A stretch of DNA of 64,000 nucleotides from Actinomycetota bacterium (GTDB taxonomy: Bacteria; Actinomycetota; Actinomycetes; Propionibacteriales; Nocardioidaceae): contig WLJH01000001.1 of the NCBI GenBank assembly GCA_009701885.1, forward strand, positions 230,271 to 294,270. Direction: 5' to 3'. The notes under the pieces were generated by a model. It searched no databases and was not told the DNA's origin. It saw only the letters and a list, made by a program, of their open reading frames with translations. A program made the position numbers and the translations under genes. Positions 48,563 to 57,215 of the stretch are shown one piece after another; position 1 is the stretch's first letter; the number at the start of each line of letters is the position of its first letter.

Positions 48563-50314
48563 ATGAGCGGGGAGACGGGGACCGGGGAGCTCGTGGTCGG
48601 GCCGCTGCTGCGGCACGTCGACGAGACCTCGGCGACGCTGTGGGTCGAGGTCGACCGCGCCGCCACGGTCTCCGTCGAGGTGGCGGACCGGCAGTGGTCG
48701 GCCCCGACCTTCGCGGTCCACGGGCACCACTACGCCGTGGTGGCCGTGGACGGGCTGGGACCGGGGGAGAGCCACCCCTACGTCCTGCGCGTGGACGGCC
48801 GGCAGGTCTGGCCCGAGCCGGCGTCGGCGTACCCGCCCGTGGTGCTGCGCACCCACGACCACGGCGCGCCGTTGCGGATCGCCTTCGGCAGCTGCCGGGT
48901 CAGCGTCCCGCACGACGCCGAGCACCACGCCAGCTTCGGCGTCGACGCGCTGCGCACCTACGGCATGCACCTGGCGGCGCACCCGGACGCCTCGGACGGG
49001 CCGCGGGAGGGTGCGCCGGACCTGCTGCTGTTCCTGGGTGACCAGGTCTACGCCGACGAGACCAGCGAGGCGATGCGCGACTTCATCGCCGCGCGCCGCG
49101 ACCCGGAGCAGGCGCCCTGGTGGGAGCTGAAGGACTACGAGGAGTACGCCGAGCTCTACCGCCTGGCCTGGACCGACCCGGCCACGCGCTGGCTGCTCGC
49201 GACGGTCTCCTCGGCGATGATCTTCGACGACCACGACGTCCGCGACGACTGGAACACCTCGGCCCGCTGGCGCGCGGACATGGCCGAGAAGTCCTGGTGG
49301 CACGACCGGATCGTCGGTGCCCTGGCGTCCTACTGGGTCCACCAGCACCTGGGGAACCTGTCCCCGGCCGAGCGGGCGACCGACCCCGTCTACCGGCTGG
49401 TCCTGGAGCACGAGGGTCCTGACGAGCTCGACCTCTCCGCGGTGCTGGACCGCTTCGCCGAGCGCGCCGACGAGGAGCCCGCGTCCTACCGCTGGTCCTT
49501 CGCCCGCGAGCTGGGGCCGCAGGCGCTGCTCGTGGTCGTGGACTCCCGGGCAGCGCGGGTGCTGGAGCCGGAGCGGCGCTCGATGATCGACGACGAGGAG
49601 ATGGCGTGGCTCGACCGCCAGCTGCACGGCGACGTCCGGCACCTGCTCATCGGCACCTCGCTGCCCTACCTGCTCTCACCGGGCCTGCACCACCTGGAGG
49701 CGACCACCGAGGCGCTGGCCGAGGGACTCCTGGGCCGACCCGGGCACGAGCTGGGCGAGTGGGTGCGCCGAGCCGCCGACACCGAGCACTGGGCGGCCTT
49801 CCAGGGCGGCTTCCGCCAGGTGGGGGAGATGCTCGTGGAGACCGCCACCGGCGGGCGGGGACGGGCGCCGGACTCGGTGGTGCTGCTGTCCGGGGACGTG
49901 CACCACTCCTACGTCGCGGAGGCGTGGCCCGACCCGGCGTCCGAGGCGGCGCAGCGACCCGGCCCGCACAGCCGGGTCCTGCAGGCGGTGTGCTCGCCGA
50001 TCCGCAACCCGCTGCCGTGGTTCATGAAGGCGGGGATCCGGCTCGCCAGCCGCGGTCGCGCCCGACCGACGGGGCGGCTGCTGGGGCGGCTCGTGCCGCG
50101 CTCACCGCTGCACTGGGAGGTGACGCAGGGTCCGTGGCTGGACAACCTGCTGGCCGTGCTCGAGGTCGACGGCTCAGACCTGCGGATCCGCTGGTCGACG
50201 GGCGAGGTCGTCGACGGCGACCACGCCCGGCCCCGCTGGCGCACCCTGGTCGAGCTCGGTCCGCGACCCGGCGTACCCGCCGGTCGGAGGACGGCGTCGC
50301 TCAGGCGACGTTGA
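48563..50314 (+). CDS. PhoD-like metallophosphatase
   Basis: 583 residues with GGGAGGGAGG before the ATG. An N-terminal immunoglobulin-like domain (residues 10-95) is followed by a PhoD-type metallophosphatase core: FGSCRV, LLFLGDQVYADE, IFDDHDVRDDWNT, LLIGTSLPYLL and VLLSGDVHHSYVAEAW. Classical PhoD has a Tat signal peptide; none is present, so this version is probably cytosolic. It may be a phosphodiesterase rather than a secreted alkaline phosphatase. The 3' end overlaps the opposing small Cys-rich gene by 14 bases. Confidence 0.88.
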   Translation: MSGETGTGELVVGPLLRHVDETSATLWVEVDRAATVSVEVADRQWSAPTFAVHGHHYAVVAVDGLGPGESHPYVLRVDGRQVWPEPASAYPPVVLRTHDHGAPLRIAFGSCRVSVPHDAEHHASFGVDALRTYGMHLAAHPDASDGPREGAPDLLLFLGDQVYADETSEAMRDFIAARRDPEQAPWWELKDYEEYAELYRLAWTDPATRWLLATVSSAMIFDDHDVRDDWNTSARWRADMAEKSWWHDRIVGALASYWVHQHLGNLSPAERATDPVYRLVLEHEGPDELDLSAVLDRFAERADEEPASYRWSFARELGPQALLVVVDSRAARVLEPERRSMIDDEEMAWLDRQLHGDVRHLLIGTSLPYLLSPGLHHLEATTEALAEGLLGRPGHELGEWVRRAADTEHWAAFQGGFRQVGEMLVETATGGRGRAPDSVVLLSGDVHHSYVAEAWPDPASEAAQRPGPHSRVLQAVCSPIRNPLPWFMKAGIRLASRGRARPTGRLLGRLVPRSPLHWEVTQGPWLDNLLAVLEVDGSDLRIRWSTGEVVDGDHARPRWRTLVELGPRPGVPAGRRTASLRRR

Positions 50315-50477
50315 CGACGGCGGGCTCGCAGCCGCAGGCCGCGTCGCAGGCCAGGAACGTGTGCATCGCGTGGCCGCACCGCACGCACGGCCGGTCGTGG
50401 GAGAGGTGGGCCCCCTCCGGGTCGGCGCCGTGACCCGACGACGGGTCCTGCCACGAGTCCTGCACGGTGTCCCACAT
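50301..50477 (-). CDS. Small Cys/His-rich protein, probable zinc binder
   Basis: 58 residues. The second half, RPCVRCGHAMHTFLACDAAC, then GCEP, holds five cysteines and two histidines and probably forms a zinc-ribbon-like unit. The first half is hydrophilic and acidic. A GAAGGA site lies 9 bases before the ATG. It overlaps the 3' end of the PhoD-like gene. No family recognised, so function is unknown. Confidence 0.55.
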   Translation of the reverse strand: MWDTVQDSWQDPSSGHGADPEGAHLSHDRPCVRCGHAMHTFLACDAACGCEPAVVNVA

Positions 50478-50648
50478 GAGCCTTGTCCTTCGAACGAATC
50501 CCCTACGAGTGACGGTAGGCACCTGATCGGCCGCGGCGGCGGCGATCTGCGTGCAACGCGCCGATCGGGACCGAGGTCGGTCCCTCCGGGGGAGGCCGCA
50601 TGGTCCGAACGGGTCATGCCCGGCACGGTCGGCGTGCCCCAGGGCTCC

Positions 50649-50654
50649 TAGGGT
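50649..50654 (+). promoter_or_regulatory. Leaderless -10 element for the hydrolase gene
   Basis: TAGGGT, 6-base spacer, GTG at 50661. Confidence 0.6.
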
Positions 50655-50660
50655 GGCCGG

Positions 50661-51485
50661 GTGACCACCGAGGAGACCTCCGAGGACGTGCCGGCGCTGC
50701 ACCACACCGAGATCGGCGAGCCGGGCACCGGCGAGCGCGTGGTCTTCCTGCACGGGCTCTTCGGCCAGGGGCGCAACTTCACCCAGGTCGCCAAGGCGCT
50801 GCTGCCCGAGCTGGTCTCGACGCTGGTCGACCTGCCCAACCACGGGCGCTCGCCCTGGACCGGCTCGGTCGACTACGTCGAGGTCGCCGACACCGTGGCG
50901 GCCTGGCTCCGCGCGACGTACGACGGCGACCCGGTGCACCTGGTCGGGCACTCGATGGGCGGCAAGGTCGCGATGGTGCTGGCCCTGCGGCACCCCGAGC
51001 TCGTCGACCGGCTGGTCGTGGTCGACATCTCCCCGACCACCAGCGAGGGGGCGGGGGAGTTCGAGCACCTCCTGACCTCGCTCACCTCCCTCGACCTGGC
51101 TTCGCTGGAGCGCCGGGCCGACGCCGACGCGCAGCTGGCCGGCCCGATCGCCGACGAGCGGGTGCGCGGCTTCCTGCTCCAGAACCTCCGCTCGAGCGGC
51201 GAGGGCTTCCGCTGGCAGGCCGACCTCGACCTGCTGCTGCGCGACCTGCCGGTGATCGGCGGGTTCCCCGACGACCGGCTGGAGCCGGGCCGCACCTTCG
51301 ACCACCCCGTGCTGTGGATGGCCGGCGAGCGCTCTCCCTACGTGCGGCCCGAGCACGAGGCCCGGATGCGGGAGCTGTTCCCTCGGGTCTTCAGCGTGAC
51401 GATCAAGGGCGCGGGGCACTGGGTGCACTCCGAGCAACCGGAGGCCTTCGTCTCCGCACTGCAGGTCTTCCTCCTGGCCGGGTGA
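50661..51485 (+). CDS. Alpha/beta-fold hydrolase (YbfF-type esterase)
   Basis: 274 residues. VVFLHGLFGQGRNF gives the oxyanion HG, LVGHSMGGKVAM the nucleophile elbow, and GAGHWVHSEQPEAF the catalytic His. The sequence around DLPNHGRSPW matches E. coli YbfF-type esterases. Cytosolic, substrate unknown. The start is fixed by the -10 hexamer six bases upstream. Confidence 0.9.
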   Translation: MTTEETSEDVPALHHTEIGEPGTGERVVFLHGLFGQGRNFTQVAKALLPELVSTLVDLPNHGRSPWTGSVDYVEVADTVAAWLRATYDGDPVHLVGHSMGGKVAMVLALRHPELVDRLVVVDISPTTSEGAGEFEHLLTSLTSLDLASLERRADADAQLAGPIADERVRGFLLQNLRSSGEGFRWQADLDLLLRDLPVIGGFPDDRLEPGRTFDHPVLWMAGERSPYVRPEHEARMRELFPRVFSVTIKGAGHWVHSEQPEAFVSALQVFLLAG

Positions 51486-51584
51486 CGGCGACTGGTCCAG
51501 ACCTCCCGCGAGGGATCCGTCGAAGACGGCTGGCCGGACGTCGGTCGAGGGTGACGATGGGAGGGACCGGGAGGGGGTCGATGG

Positions 51585-52793
51585 ATGGGCGGAGTGCGCG
51601 AAGCCAGGCGACCGACCAGGGCGCGCGAGGTGCGCGAGGCCCTCGAGCGCGGTGGCCAGGACCTCCAGGACCTCGTCGACCTGCTCCGCGACACGACCGG
51701 CGTGGCGATGGCGACCGTCACCGTGCTCGACGCGGGGACCTTCTGCTTCACCACCGTCGCGGGCGCCGCACCCTTCGAGACCGAGCACGACCAGGCCGTG
51801 TGCCGCTGGTCGATGCCGCACGACCGGGTCTTCAGCATCGAGGACCTCTCCACCGACCCGCGCACGGCGACCCTGCCGTTCGTCGACGGCCGGCGCCACA
51901 GCCTGAGGTTCTACGCCAGCGCACCGCTGCACGCCCCCGACGGCGACCCGGTCGGACGGCTGTGCCTCTTCGGCACCGAGCCGCGCGCGCTCGCGCCGCT
52001 GGAGGCGCGGTTGCTCGAGGTGCTGGCACGGGACGTGTCCGCGATCATCGCACTGCGTCTCGCGGACGCCGACCGGGACGCGGCAGGGACCCCGGACGAG
52101 GCGCTGGTCGACTTCGCGCGGCTGGTCCACGAGCTGCGCACCCCGCTGCTCACCCTGCGCGGGAGCCTGCAGATGGCGAGGGACGCGCTGGACCTGGACG
52201 CCGAGTCGCTGGCCGGGCGGATGCTGGCGATGGCCCAGCGCTCCAGCGCACGGCTCGAGGAGCTGGTCGACGCCGTGCTGCGCCTGGCCAGCCACCAGGC
52301 CCCGGAGGTCGCCACGGTCGACCTCGACGCCCTCGTGGCCGGGGTGCTCGAGGGGATGGCCGACACGGTGAGCACCGCGGGCGCCCAGGTCCTCGTCGAG
52401 CCGCTCGGGGTCGTGCGGGGCGACCCCGCGCAGCTCGGCGTGGTGGTGCAGAACCTGGTGGGCAACGCGTGCAAGTTCACCCGCCCCGGCGTACCTCCCG
52501 TGGTGCGCATCCGGGCCGTCGACCGACCCGGAGCACGCCGGGTCGAGGTGCTCGACAACGGTCCCGGGATCCCCGACGAGCACCGGGAGGCGGTCTTCGG
52601 CCTCTTCCGGCGCTACTCCCGCGCCGAGGGATACGGCATCGGCCTGTCGACCGTCGCCGTGGTCGTGCGAGCGCATGGCGGCGCCGTCGGGGTCGGGCCG
52701 AACCCCGACGGACCGGGCTCGTGCTTCTGGTTCGAGCTGCCGCACCCGGGGTCCCACCCGGGGGGTGGGTGGGTCGAGGGGGCCGTTGGGTAG
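51585..52793 (+). CDS. GAF-domain sensor histidine kinase
   Basis: 402 residues, no membrane helices. A GAF domain (about 25-165, VAMATVTVLDAGTFCF ... FYASAPLHAPDGDPVGRLCLFG) is followed by a HisKA box (VHELRTPLLTLRGSLQMARD) and HATPase_c with N box NLVGNACKF, DNGPGIPDEHREAVFGLF and GYGIGLSTV. It resembles cytosolic light- or small-molecule-sensing kinases. No response regulator gene is adjacent, so it is an orphan in this window. Confidence 0.9.
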   Translation: MGGVREARRPTRAREVREALERGGQDLQDLVDLLRDTTGVAMATVTVLDAGTFCFTTVAGAAPFETEHDQAVCRWSMPHDRVFSIEDLSTDPRTATLPFVDGRRHSLRFYASAPLHAPDGDPVGRLCLFGTEPRALAPLEARLLEVLARDVSAIIALRLADADRDAAGTPDEALVDFARLVHELRTPLLTLRGSLQMARDALDLDAESLAGRMLAMAQRSSARLEELVDAVLRLASHQAPEVATVDLDALVAGVLEGMADTVSTAGAQVLVEPLGVVRGDPAQLGVVVQNLVGNACKFTRPGVPPVVRIRAVDRPGARRVEVLDNGPGIPDEHREAVFGLFRRYSRAEGYGIGLSTVAVVVRAHGGAVGVGPNPDGPGSCFWFELPHPGSHPGGGWVEGAVG

Positions 52794-52796
52794 ACA
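52791..52796 (+). promoter_or_regulatory. Possible leaderless -10 for the aldo/keto reductase gene
   Basis: TAGACA, 6-base spacer, ATG at 52803. The last base departs from TANNNT, so this is weaker than the others. It overlaps the kinase stop codon. Confidence 0.35.
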
Positions 52797-52802
52797 GGGT
52801 TC

Positions 52803-53687
52803 ATGCAGACGCGAGAGATCGGCAACGACACCGTCGGCCGGGTCACGGTGGGCGCCGTGGGCCTGGGCCTCATGACCTTCGACCAGACCGGGGCCCAGCC
52901 CCGCGAGCAGCTGCTCGACACCGTGCGGGCCGCGCTCGATGCGGGCGTGACCCTCTTCGACACCGCCGACGCCTACGGGCCCGGCGAGGAGAAGGGAGCC
53001 GGTGCGCAGGGCGAGAACGAGAAGCTCATCGCCTCCCTGCTCGACGAGCTCGGCGTGCGCGACCAGGTGTTCCTGGCCACCAAGGCCGGGCATCTGCGCA
53101 CCGAGGGCGGGGGCTGGGACACCGACAGCTCGGCTGCGCACCTGGAGTCCGCGGTCGAGAAGAGCCTCGAGCGGCTCGGCGGCGACCACATCGACCTGTG
53201 GCAGCACCACCGCCCCGACCCGAAGGTTCCCTACGAGGAGGTCGTGCAGACCCTCAAGCGGGTCCACGACGCCGGCAAGGTCCGGATGGTCGGGCTCTCC
53301 AACGCGAACCCCGAGCAGATTCGCCTGGCCCACTCGGTGCTGGGTGACGCGCTGGTGAGCGTGCAGAACCAGTTCTCCCCGGCCTTCCGCTCCAGCGCGC
53401 CCGAGATCGAGGTCTGCGCCGAGCTGGGGCTGGCGTTCCTGCCGTGGAGCCCGCTCGGCGGGCTCAGCAAGGCCAAGGGGCTGGGGGAGTCGCACCCGGC
53501 GTTCGCCGAGATCGCCACCGAGCGCGGGGTCTCACCGCAGCAGGTGGCGCTGGCGTGGGAGATCGCCCAGGACCCGTGCGTCATCCCGATCCCGGGCGCC
53601 AAGCGGCCGTCGTCAATCCAGGACTCCGCGGCCGCGGCCGACCTCGAGCTCAGCAGCGAGGAGCTGGCGCGGCTCGACGCGAGCTGA
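52803..53687 (+). CDS. Aldo/keto reductase
   Basis: 294 residues with the AKR barrel and the tetrad Asp-Tyr-Lys-His in LFDTADAYGPGEE, FLATKAGHLR and LWQHHRPDP. The cofactor region is IPIPGAKRPSSIQDS. It reduces carbonyl groups with NADPH; substrate unknown. It ends before a hairpin shared with the convergent glycosyltransferase gene. Confidence 0.93.
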   Translation: MQTREIGNDTVGRVTVGAVGLGLMTFDQTGAQPREQLLDTVRAALDAGVTLFDTADAYGPGEEKGAGAQGENEKLIASLLDELGVRDQVFLATKAGHLRTEGGGWDTDSSAAHLESAVEKSLERLGGDHIDLWQHHRPDPKVPYEEVVQTLKRVHDAGKVRMVGLSNANPEQIRLAHSVLGDALVSVQNQFSPAFRSSAPEIEVCAELGLAFLPWSPLGGLSKAKGLGESHPAFAEIATERGVSPQQVALAWEIAQDPCVIPIPGAKRPSSIQDSAAAADLELSSEELARLDAS

Positions 53688-53696
53688 TCCGGGCGG

Positions 53697-53720
53697 CGGA
53701 CCCGTCAAGTCGCGGGTCCG
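53697..53720. terminator. Bidirectional hairpin terminator
   Basis: Perfect 8-base stem CGGACCCG / CGGGTCCG with an 8-base loop, between the convergent aldo/keto reductase and glycosyltransferase genes. Confidence 0.65.
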
Positions 53721-53732
53721 GCAACGCGGCCC

Positions 53733-55445
53733 TCACTCCTGCTCCGCCAGCAGCGCCCGTCGGCGGGTGAGCCGCCGTTGGCTGGGCAACCAGCGCGGTG
53801 AGGGCATCAGGTGCAGCAGGCTCAGAGCGGCGAAGACCAACGTGTTGACGGCGACGAAGACGCTCAACCCGGCGTACCAGTCGGTCCTCAGCACCGAGGA
53901 GGGGAGCAGGATGCCCAGCGTGGCCAGGTGGACCACCGCCAGGCCCTGCACGGGCCTCGCCACGTGGTTCCAGCCGGCCTCGCGGCGCGTGAGAGCGGCG
54001 AGCAGCGAGATGAGGAAGACGATCTGGATGAACGCGGCGTAGAGAAGCTCCAACACCACGGGTGCGGCCACGAGCCGTGCCCGCCAACCCGCGGGCCAGA
54101 CCGTGGCCAGGCGCTCCACCAGGAAGACCAGGCCCACGCCCACCCAGAACCAGGACCACGTGACCTGGTCCGCGGAGACCAGGCTGACGGCCACGAGTAC
54201 GAAGTAGGACCAGAGCGCCACCACCCCGTAGGCCAGCCCCAGCTGCTGTCCCCAGTAGAGCGCGGTGGCACGCGTCGGACCGTAGGTCGCGATGTTCTCC
54301 ACCGCGCCGCGGTGCCAGCGCGAGCGCTGCCGCCACAGGGCACGCCAGGTCGGCATCACCTCGGTGGTCACCCGGCACTGGACGGGGGAGGTCAGGCGGG
54401 CGCCGACGCTCTTGAGGGCAAGGGTCAGCTCGTTGTCCTCGGTGAGCGCACGGGTGTCGTAGACACGGCCCGGGGTGCCGGGAATGAGGTCTCCCCGCGC
54501 GGCCGCCACCGCGGCGAGCGCCTGACTTCGGATCACCGCTGCGGTGCCCGTGAGGACGAAGACCCGGTCGAGCTTGCGCGCGACCAGGCGCTGGTAACGG
54601 GCATACTCGTTGCGCTGCAGCTGTCCCAGCAGGCCCGACCCCTCTTCGCCGAAGAACAGCCCGCTGACCCCCATCAGGTCGGGCTCGTCCTGCAGCAGCC
54701 GGAGCGCCGTGTCGAGGAAGGTGTCCTCGATCGTGGAGTCGGCGTCGAGCACCATCACCAGGTCGTGGTCGTCGCAGTCGGGCAGCAGCACCGCGAGCAC
54801 CTGGTTGAGCGCCCCCGCCTTCTTGTCCGTGTTCCCCACGGTGCGCACGACCTCGACGCCGTGGGCGCGCGCCACCTCCACAGTGCCGTCCGTGCAGTTG
54901 TCCGCGATGACGACCACCCGCTCGGGGGGCCGGGTCTGGGTCTGCAGGGAGATCAGCGTGGCCGCCAGGACCGCTTCCTCGTCGTGAGCGGGCACCAGCA
55001 CGGTGACGTGCACCCTGTGTCCGGCGTAACCGTCGGGGTGCACGAGGCTGGGCAGGTCCCGGCTGGGGCGGGGCTCGAGGCCGACCAGTCTGGCCAGCGG
55101 CGGACCGATCGCGTCGAGGCCGTCGCGCAGCGGCCCGCCCAGCCGCGAGGTGTCCACGCTGCGCGCCGCGAGCACCCGCATCGAGACAGCGGTCTGCAAC
55201 GCAGCCAGACCCGCCATGAGCGCCAGCCACAGCGCGGCGCCACCGAGCACGATCTCCAGTGACCCGACCAGGCGCAGCGCGTCGGCGTCGAGCGGGGCCA
55301 GCGCGACGTGGTCCGAGGACCGGCCGGGCGCCCCGCTGATGGTCACCAGTCCCAGGACGACCAGCACGACGGCGATGAGCAGCAGTGAGACAGTGATGGC
55401 GCCGAGACGCCCCTCCCTGACCCACGTCTTCCGCCCGTCCTGCAT
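53733..55445 (-). CDS. Processive family 2 glycosyltransferase, membrane-bound
   Basis: 570 residues. Two N-terminal membrane helices (about 17-37 and 63-83) precede a GT2 domain with VTVLVPAHDEEAV, IADNCTDGTVEVA, VLDADSTIEDTF, the catalytic base region TEDNELTL and the processivity motif QRSRW. Four to six C-terminal helices follow. This is the plan of cellulose-, chitin- and hyaluronan-synthase-like enzymes, so it probably makes and exports a beta-linked polysaccharide. No co-catalyst genes are adjacent. The start is supported by TAAGGT 7 bases upstream. Confidence 0.9.
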   Translation of the reverse strand: MQDGRKTWVREGRLGAITVSLLLIAVVLVVLGLVTISGAPGRSSDHVALAPLDADALRLVGSLEIVLGGAALWLALMAGLAALQTAVSMRVLAARSVDTSRLGGPLRDGLDAIGPPLARLVGLEPRPSRDLPSLVHPDGYAGHRVHVTVLVPAHDEEAVLAATLISLQTQTRPPERVVVIADNCTDGTVEVARAHGVEVVRTVGNTDKKAGALNQVLAVLLPDCDDHDLVMVLDADSTIEDTFLDTALRLLQDEPDLMGVSGLFFGEEGSGLLGQLQRNEYARYQRLVARKLDRVFVLTGTAAVIRSQALAAVAAARGDLIPGTPGRVYDTRALTEDNELTLALKSVGARLTSPVQCRVTTEVMPTWRALWRQRSRWHRGAVENIATYGPTRATALYWGQQLGLAYGVVALWSYFVLVAVSLVSADQVTWSWFWVGVGLVFLVERLATVWPAGWRARLVAAPVVLELLYAAFIQIVFLISLLAALTRREAGWNHVARPVQGLAVVHLATLGILLPSSVLRTDWYAGLSVFVAVNTLVFAALSLLHLMPSPRWLPSQRRLTRRRALLAEQE

Positions 55446-55452
55446 GCCGCAC

Positions 55453-55458
55453 ACCTTA
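55453..55458 (-). promoter_or_regulatory. Leaderless -10 element for the glycosyltransferase gene
   Basis: TAAGGT on the minus strand, 7 bases before the ATG at 55445. Confidence 0.55.
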
Positions 55459-55500
55459 GAGACGCGAATTCGGCAGCGCCCGGGTATCCGGAGGGGCGGA

Positions 55501-56304
55501 TCAGCCCGGCTGGCAGACCGGGCACCAGAACAGGTTCCGGGCTGCCATGACCTCGGCCTGCACCGGCGTACCGCAGCGGCGGCAGGGGAGCCCGGTCCGG
55601 GCGTAGACGTAGTGCGCGTCGGCCCGGGTCGGGCGACCGGCCGGGCGGCGCCGGTCCTCGGGGTGGGTCGTGATGATGCGCCCGGCCCGCACACCGGCAC
55701 GCAGCAGCACCGACAGGTCGTCCCACACCGCCTGCCAGGTCTCGCGGCCGACCTCACGTCCCGGCGCGAAGGGGGAGAGCCCGGCGCGGAAGAGCGCCTC
55801 CGCGCGGTAGACGTTGCCGACCCCGGCGATCACGGCCTGGTCCATCAGGAGCGTGCCGGCCGGGGCTCGGCTGCGCCCGACGCGGTCGAGGAACCGCTCC
55901 ACGTCCGCGCCCTTGCGCAGGGGGTCAGGTCCGAGCCGGGCGGTGCGGGCCGCCACCTCCTGGGGGCTGAGCAGCTCGCACGCGGTGGGCCCGCGCAGGT
56001 CGGCCCAGTGGTCCTGGGTTACCAACCGCAGCCGCAGCGCGCCCTTCGGCTCGGGAGGCTCGCCGGTGCCGTCGCGCCACTTGCCGTAGAGCCCCAGGTG
56101 CACGTGCAGCACCAGGTCCTCGGCCTCGCCGTAGTGGTGGAACAGGTGCTTGCCCCAGGCGTCGGTACGCCGCAGCACGGCCCCGTCGATGAGCGCGGCG
56201 CCCTCGGCGAACCGCCCCTGGGGGCTGCTCGCGCGGACCTCCGCGCCGGCCAGCAGCTTCTGGTGGCGCCGGGCGAGCCGGTGGATGGTGTGACCCTCTG
56301 GCAC
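55501..56304 (-). CDS. Fpg/Nei-family DNA glycosylase
   Basis: 267 residues from a GTG. The mature protein starts Pro-Glu-Gly (VPEGHTIHRLARR); Pro2 is the Schiff-base nucleophile and Glu3 the general acid. DAWGKHLFHHY supplies the conserved Lys. The helix-two-turn-helix is IAGVGNVYRAEALFRAG. The zinc finger has Cys pairs CRRC and CPVC. The EGHTIH start is Nei (endonuclease VIII)-like rather than MutM-like. It excises oxidised bases and nicks the strand. Confidence 0.93.
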   Translation of the reverse strand: MPEGHTIHRLARRHQKLLAGAEVRASSPQGRFAEGAALIDGAVLRRTDAWGKHLFHHYGEAEDLVLHVHLGLYGKWRDGTGEPPEPKGALRLRLVTQDHWADLRGPTACELLSPQEVAARTARLGPDPLRKGADVERFLDRVGRSRAPAGTLLMDQAVIAGVGNVYRAEALFRAGLSPFAPGREVGRETWQAVWDDLSVLLRAGVRAGRIITTHPEDRRRPAGRPTRADAHYVYARTGLPCRRCGTPVQAEVMAARNLFWCPVCQPG

Positions 56305-56399
56305 TGCTCCATCGTGTCCAGCCGGGGTTTCACCCCATCGGATGAGCGACCCGCTCCGAATCCAGCACGGAAGAGATCCACACCACACGAGGAGACCCC

Positions 56400-56915
56400 A
56401 TGAACGCCAAGCGCAAGACCCTCGCCGGCCTCGGTGCCGCCGCCCTCGCCGCCTCGATCGCCCTGCCGGTCACCAGCGCGTTCGCCGGCCATGAGAACAC
56501 CGTCGCGAAGGCCAGCCTCAACGGCAAGAACGAGGTCGACGACATGTCCGACCGCCGCATCGTGGGTGACCGCAACGGTCGCGGCAGCGCCGTGGTCTTC
56601 GGCATCGACGGCGACGCGAACACCCTGTGCTACTCGCTGCTGGTCAAGAAGATCGGCCCGGCCACGGGCGCCCACATCCACGAGGGCGCCGAGGGCGAGA
56701 ACGGCCCGGTCGTGGCCTTCCTCGCCCCGCCGGCCGACGGCACCGCCGGCGACTGCCTGACCGAGGGCGAGGAGGGCAAGTTCGCCACGGGCGAGGACGG
56801 CGAGCCCCTCACCACCGTCGCCGAGATCCTGGCCAACCCCGAGGACTACTACGTCAACGTGCACAACGAGGCGTTCCCGAACGGCGCGATCCGCGGCCAG
56901 CTCGTCAAGCAGTGA
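56400..56915 (+). CDS. Secreted CHRD-domain protein
   Basis: 171 residues. A signal peptide (KRKTLAGLGAAALAASIALP, cleavage near AFAG) is followed by one CHRD domain: VAKASLNGKNEV, GSAVVFGIDGDANTLCYSL, GATGAHIHEGAEGENGPVV-like segment at residues 90-105, and the closing YYVNVHNEAFPNGAIRGQL. CHRD domains occur in chordin and in many bacterial exported proteins of unknown function. AGGAG lies before the ATG and a long hairpin follows the gene. Confidence 0.9.
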   Translation: MNAKRKTLAGLGAAALAASIALPVTSAFAGHENTVAKASLNGKNEVDDMSDRRIVGDRNGRGSAVVFGIDGDANTLCYSLLVKKIGPATGAHIHEGAEGENGPVVAFLAPPADGTAGDCLTEGEEGKFATGEDGEPLTTVAEILANPEDYYVNVHNEAFPNGAIRGQLVKQ

Positions 56916-56959
56916 GCCCTCGGGCGCACCTCGCCTGACCCGCACCTGACGCACCACCT

Positions 56960-56997
56960 CGACGTCCCGCAGACCCACCCGGGTCTGCGGGACGTCG
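56960..56997 (+). terminator. Strong hairpin terminator behind the CHRD gene
   Basis: A perfect 17-base stem (left arm CGACGTCCCGCAGACCC) with a 4-base loop. There is no T-run, as is common for high-GC actinobacterial terminators. Confidence 0.75.
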
Positions 56998-57079
56998 CGC
57001 GTGCGCACCCGCCCGACGTCGTACGACGCTGCGCGCGTCGCGCCGCCGACGACTGCCCGCAGTGGCAGGCTGGGCGTCC

Positions 57080-57196
57080 ATGACCGGCTACTACTCCTGC
57101 ATGGCGTGCGGGCACGAGTTCGACCCGCTCGCGACACGCTGGTTCTGCCCCTCGTGCAAGTTCAAGGCCAACTGCTGCGAGGGCGAGCCGCTCTGA
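57080..57196 (+). CDS. 38-residue zinc-ribbon miniprotein
   Basis: Reads MTGYYSCMACGHEFDP, LATRWFCPSCKFKA, NCCEGEPL. Cysteine pairs CMAC and CPSC spaced by 12 residues form a rubredoxin-like or zinc-ribbon knuckle, with a further Cys-Cys pair. Codon use is strongly GC-biased at third positions, consistent with real coding. No clear ribosome binding site. It sits between the CHRD terminator and a convergent acetyltransferase gene. Function unknown. Confidence 0.6.
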   Translation: MTGYYSCMACGHEFDPLATRWFCPSCKFKANCCEGEPL

Positions 57197-57215
57197 GGTC
57201 CGCCCTGCGTCGCAG

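Noticed and set aside
51585..52793. Calling the GAF kinase the partner of the response regulator at 6151
   Set aside because: That regulator already overlaps its own kinase gene. The GAF kinase has a HisKA box of a different type and no adjacent regulator.
50301..53495. A 1064-codon open frame on the minus strand
   Set aside because: Only its last 59 codons look like a gene (the Cys-rich protein at 50301-50477). The rest mirrors the hydrolase, kinase and aldo/keto reductase genes.
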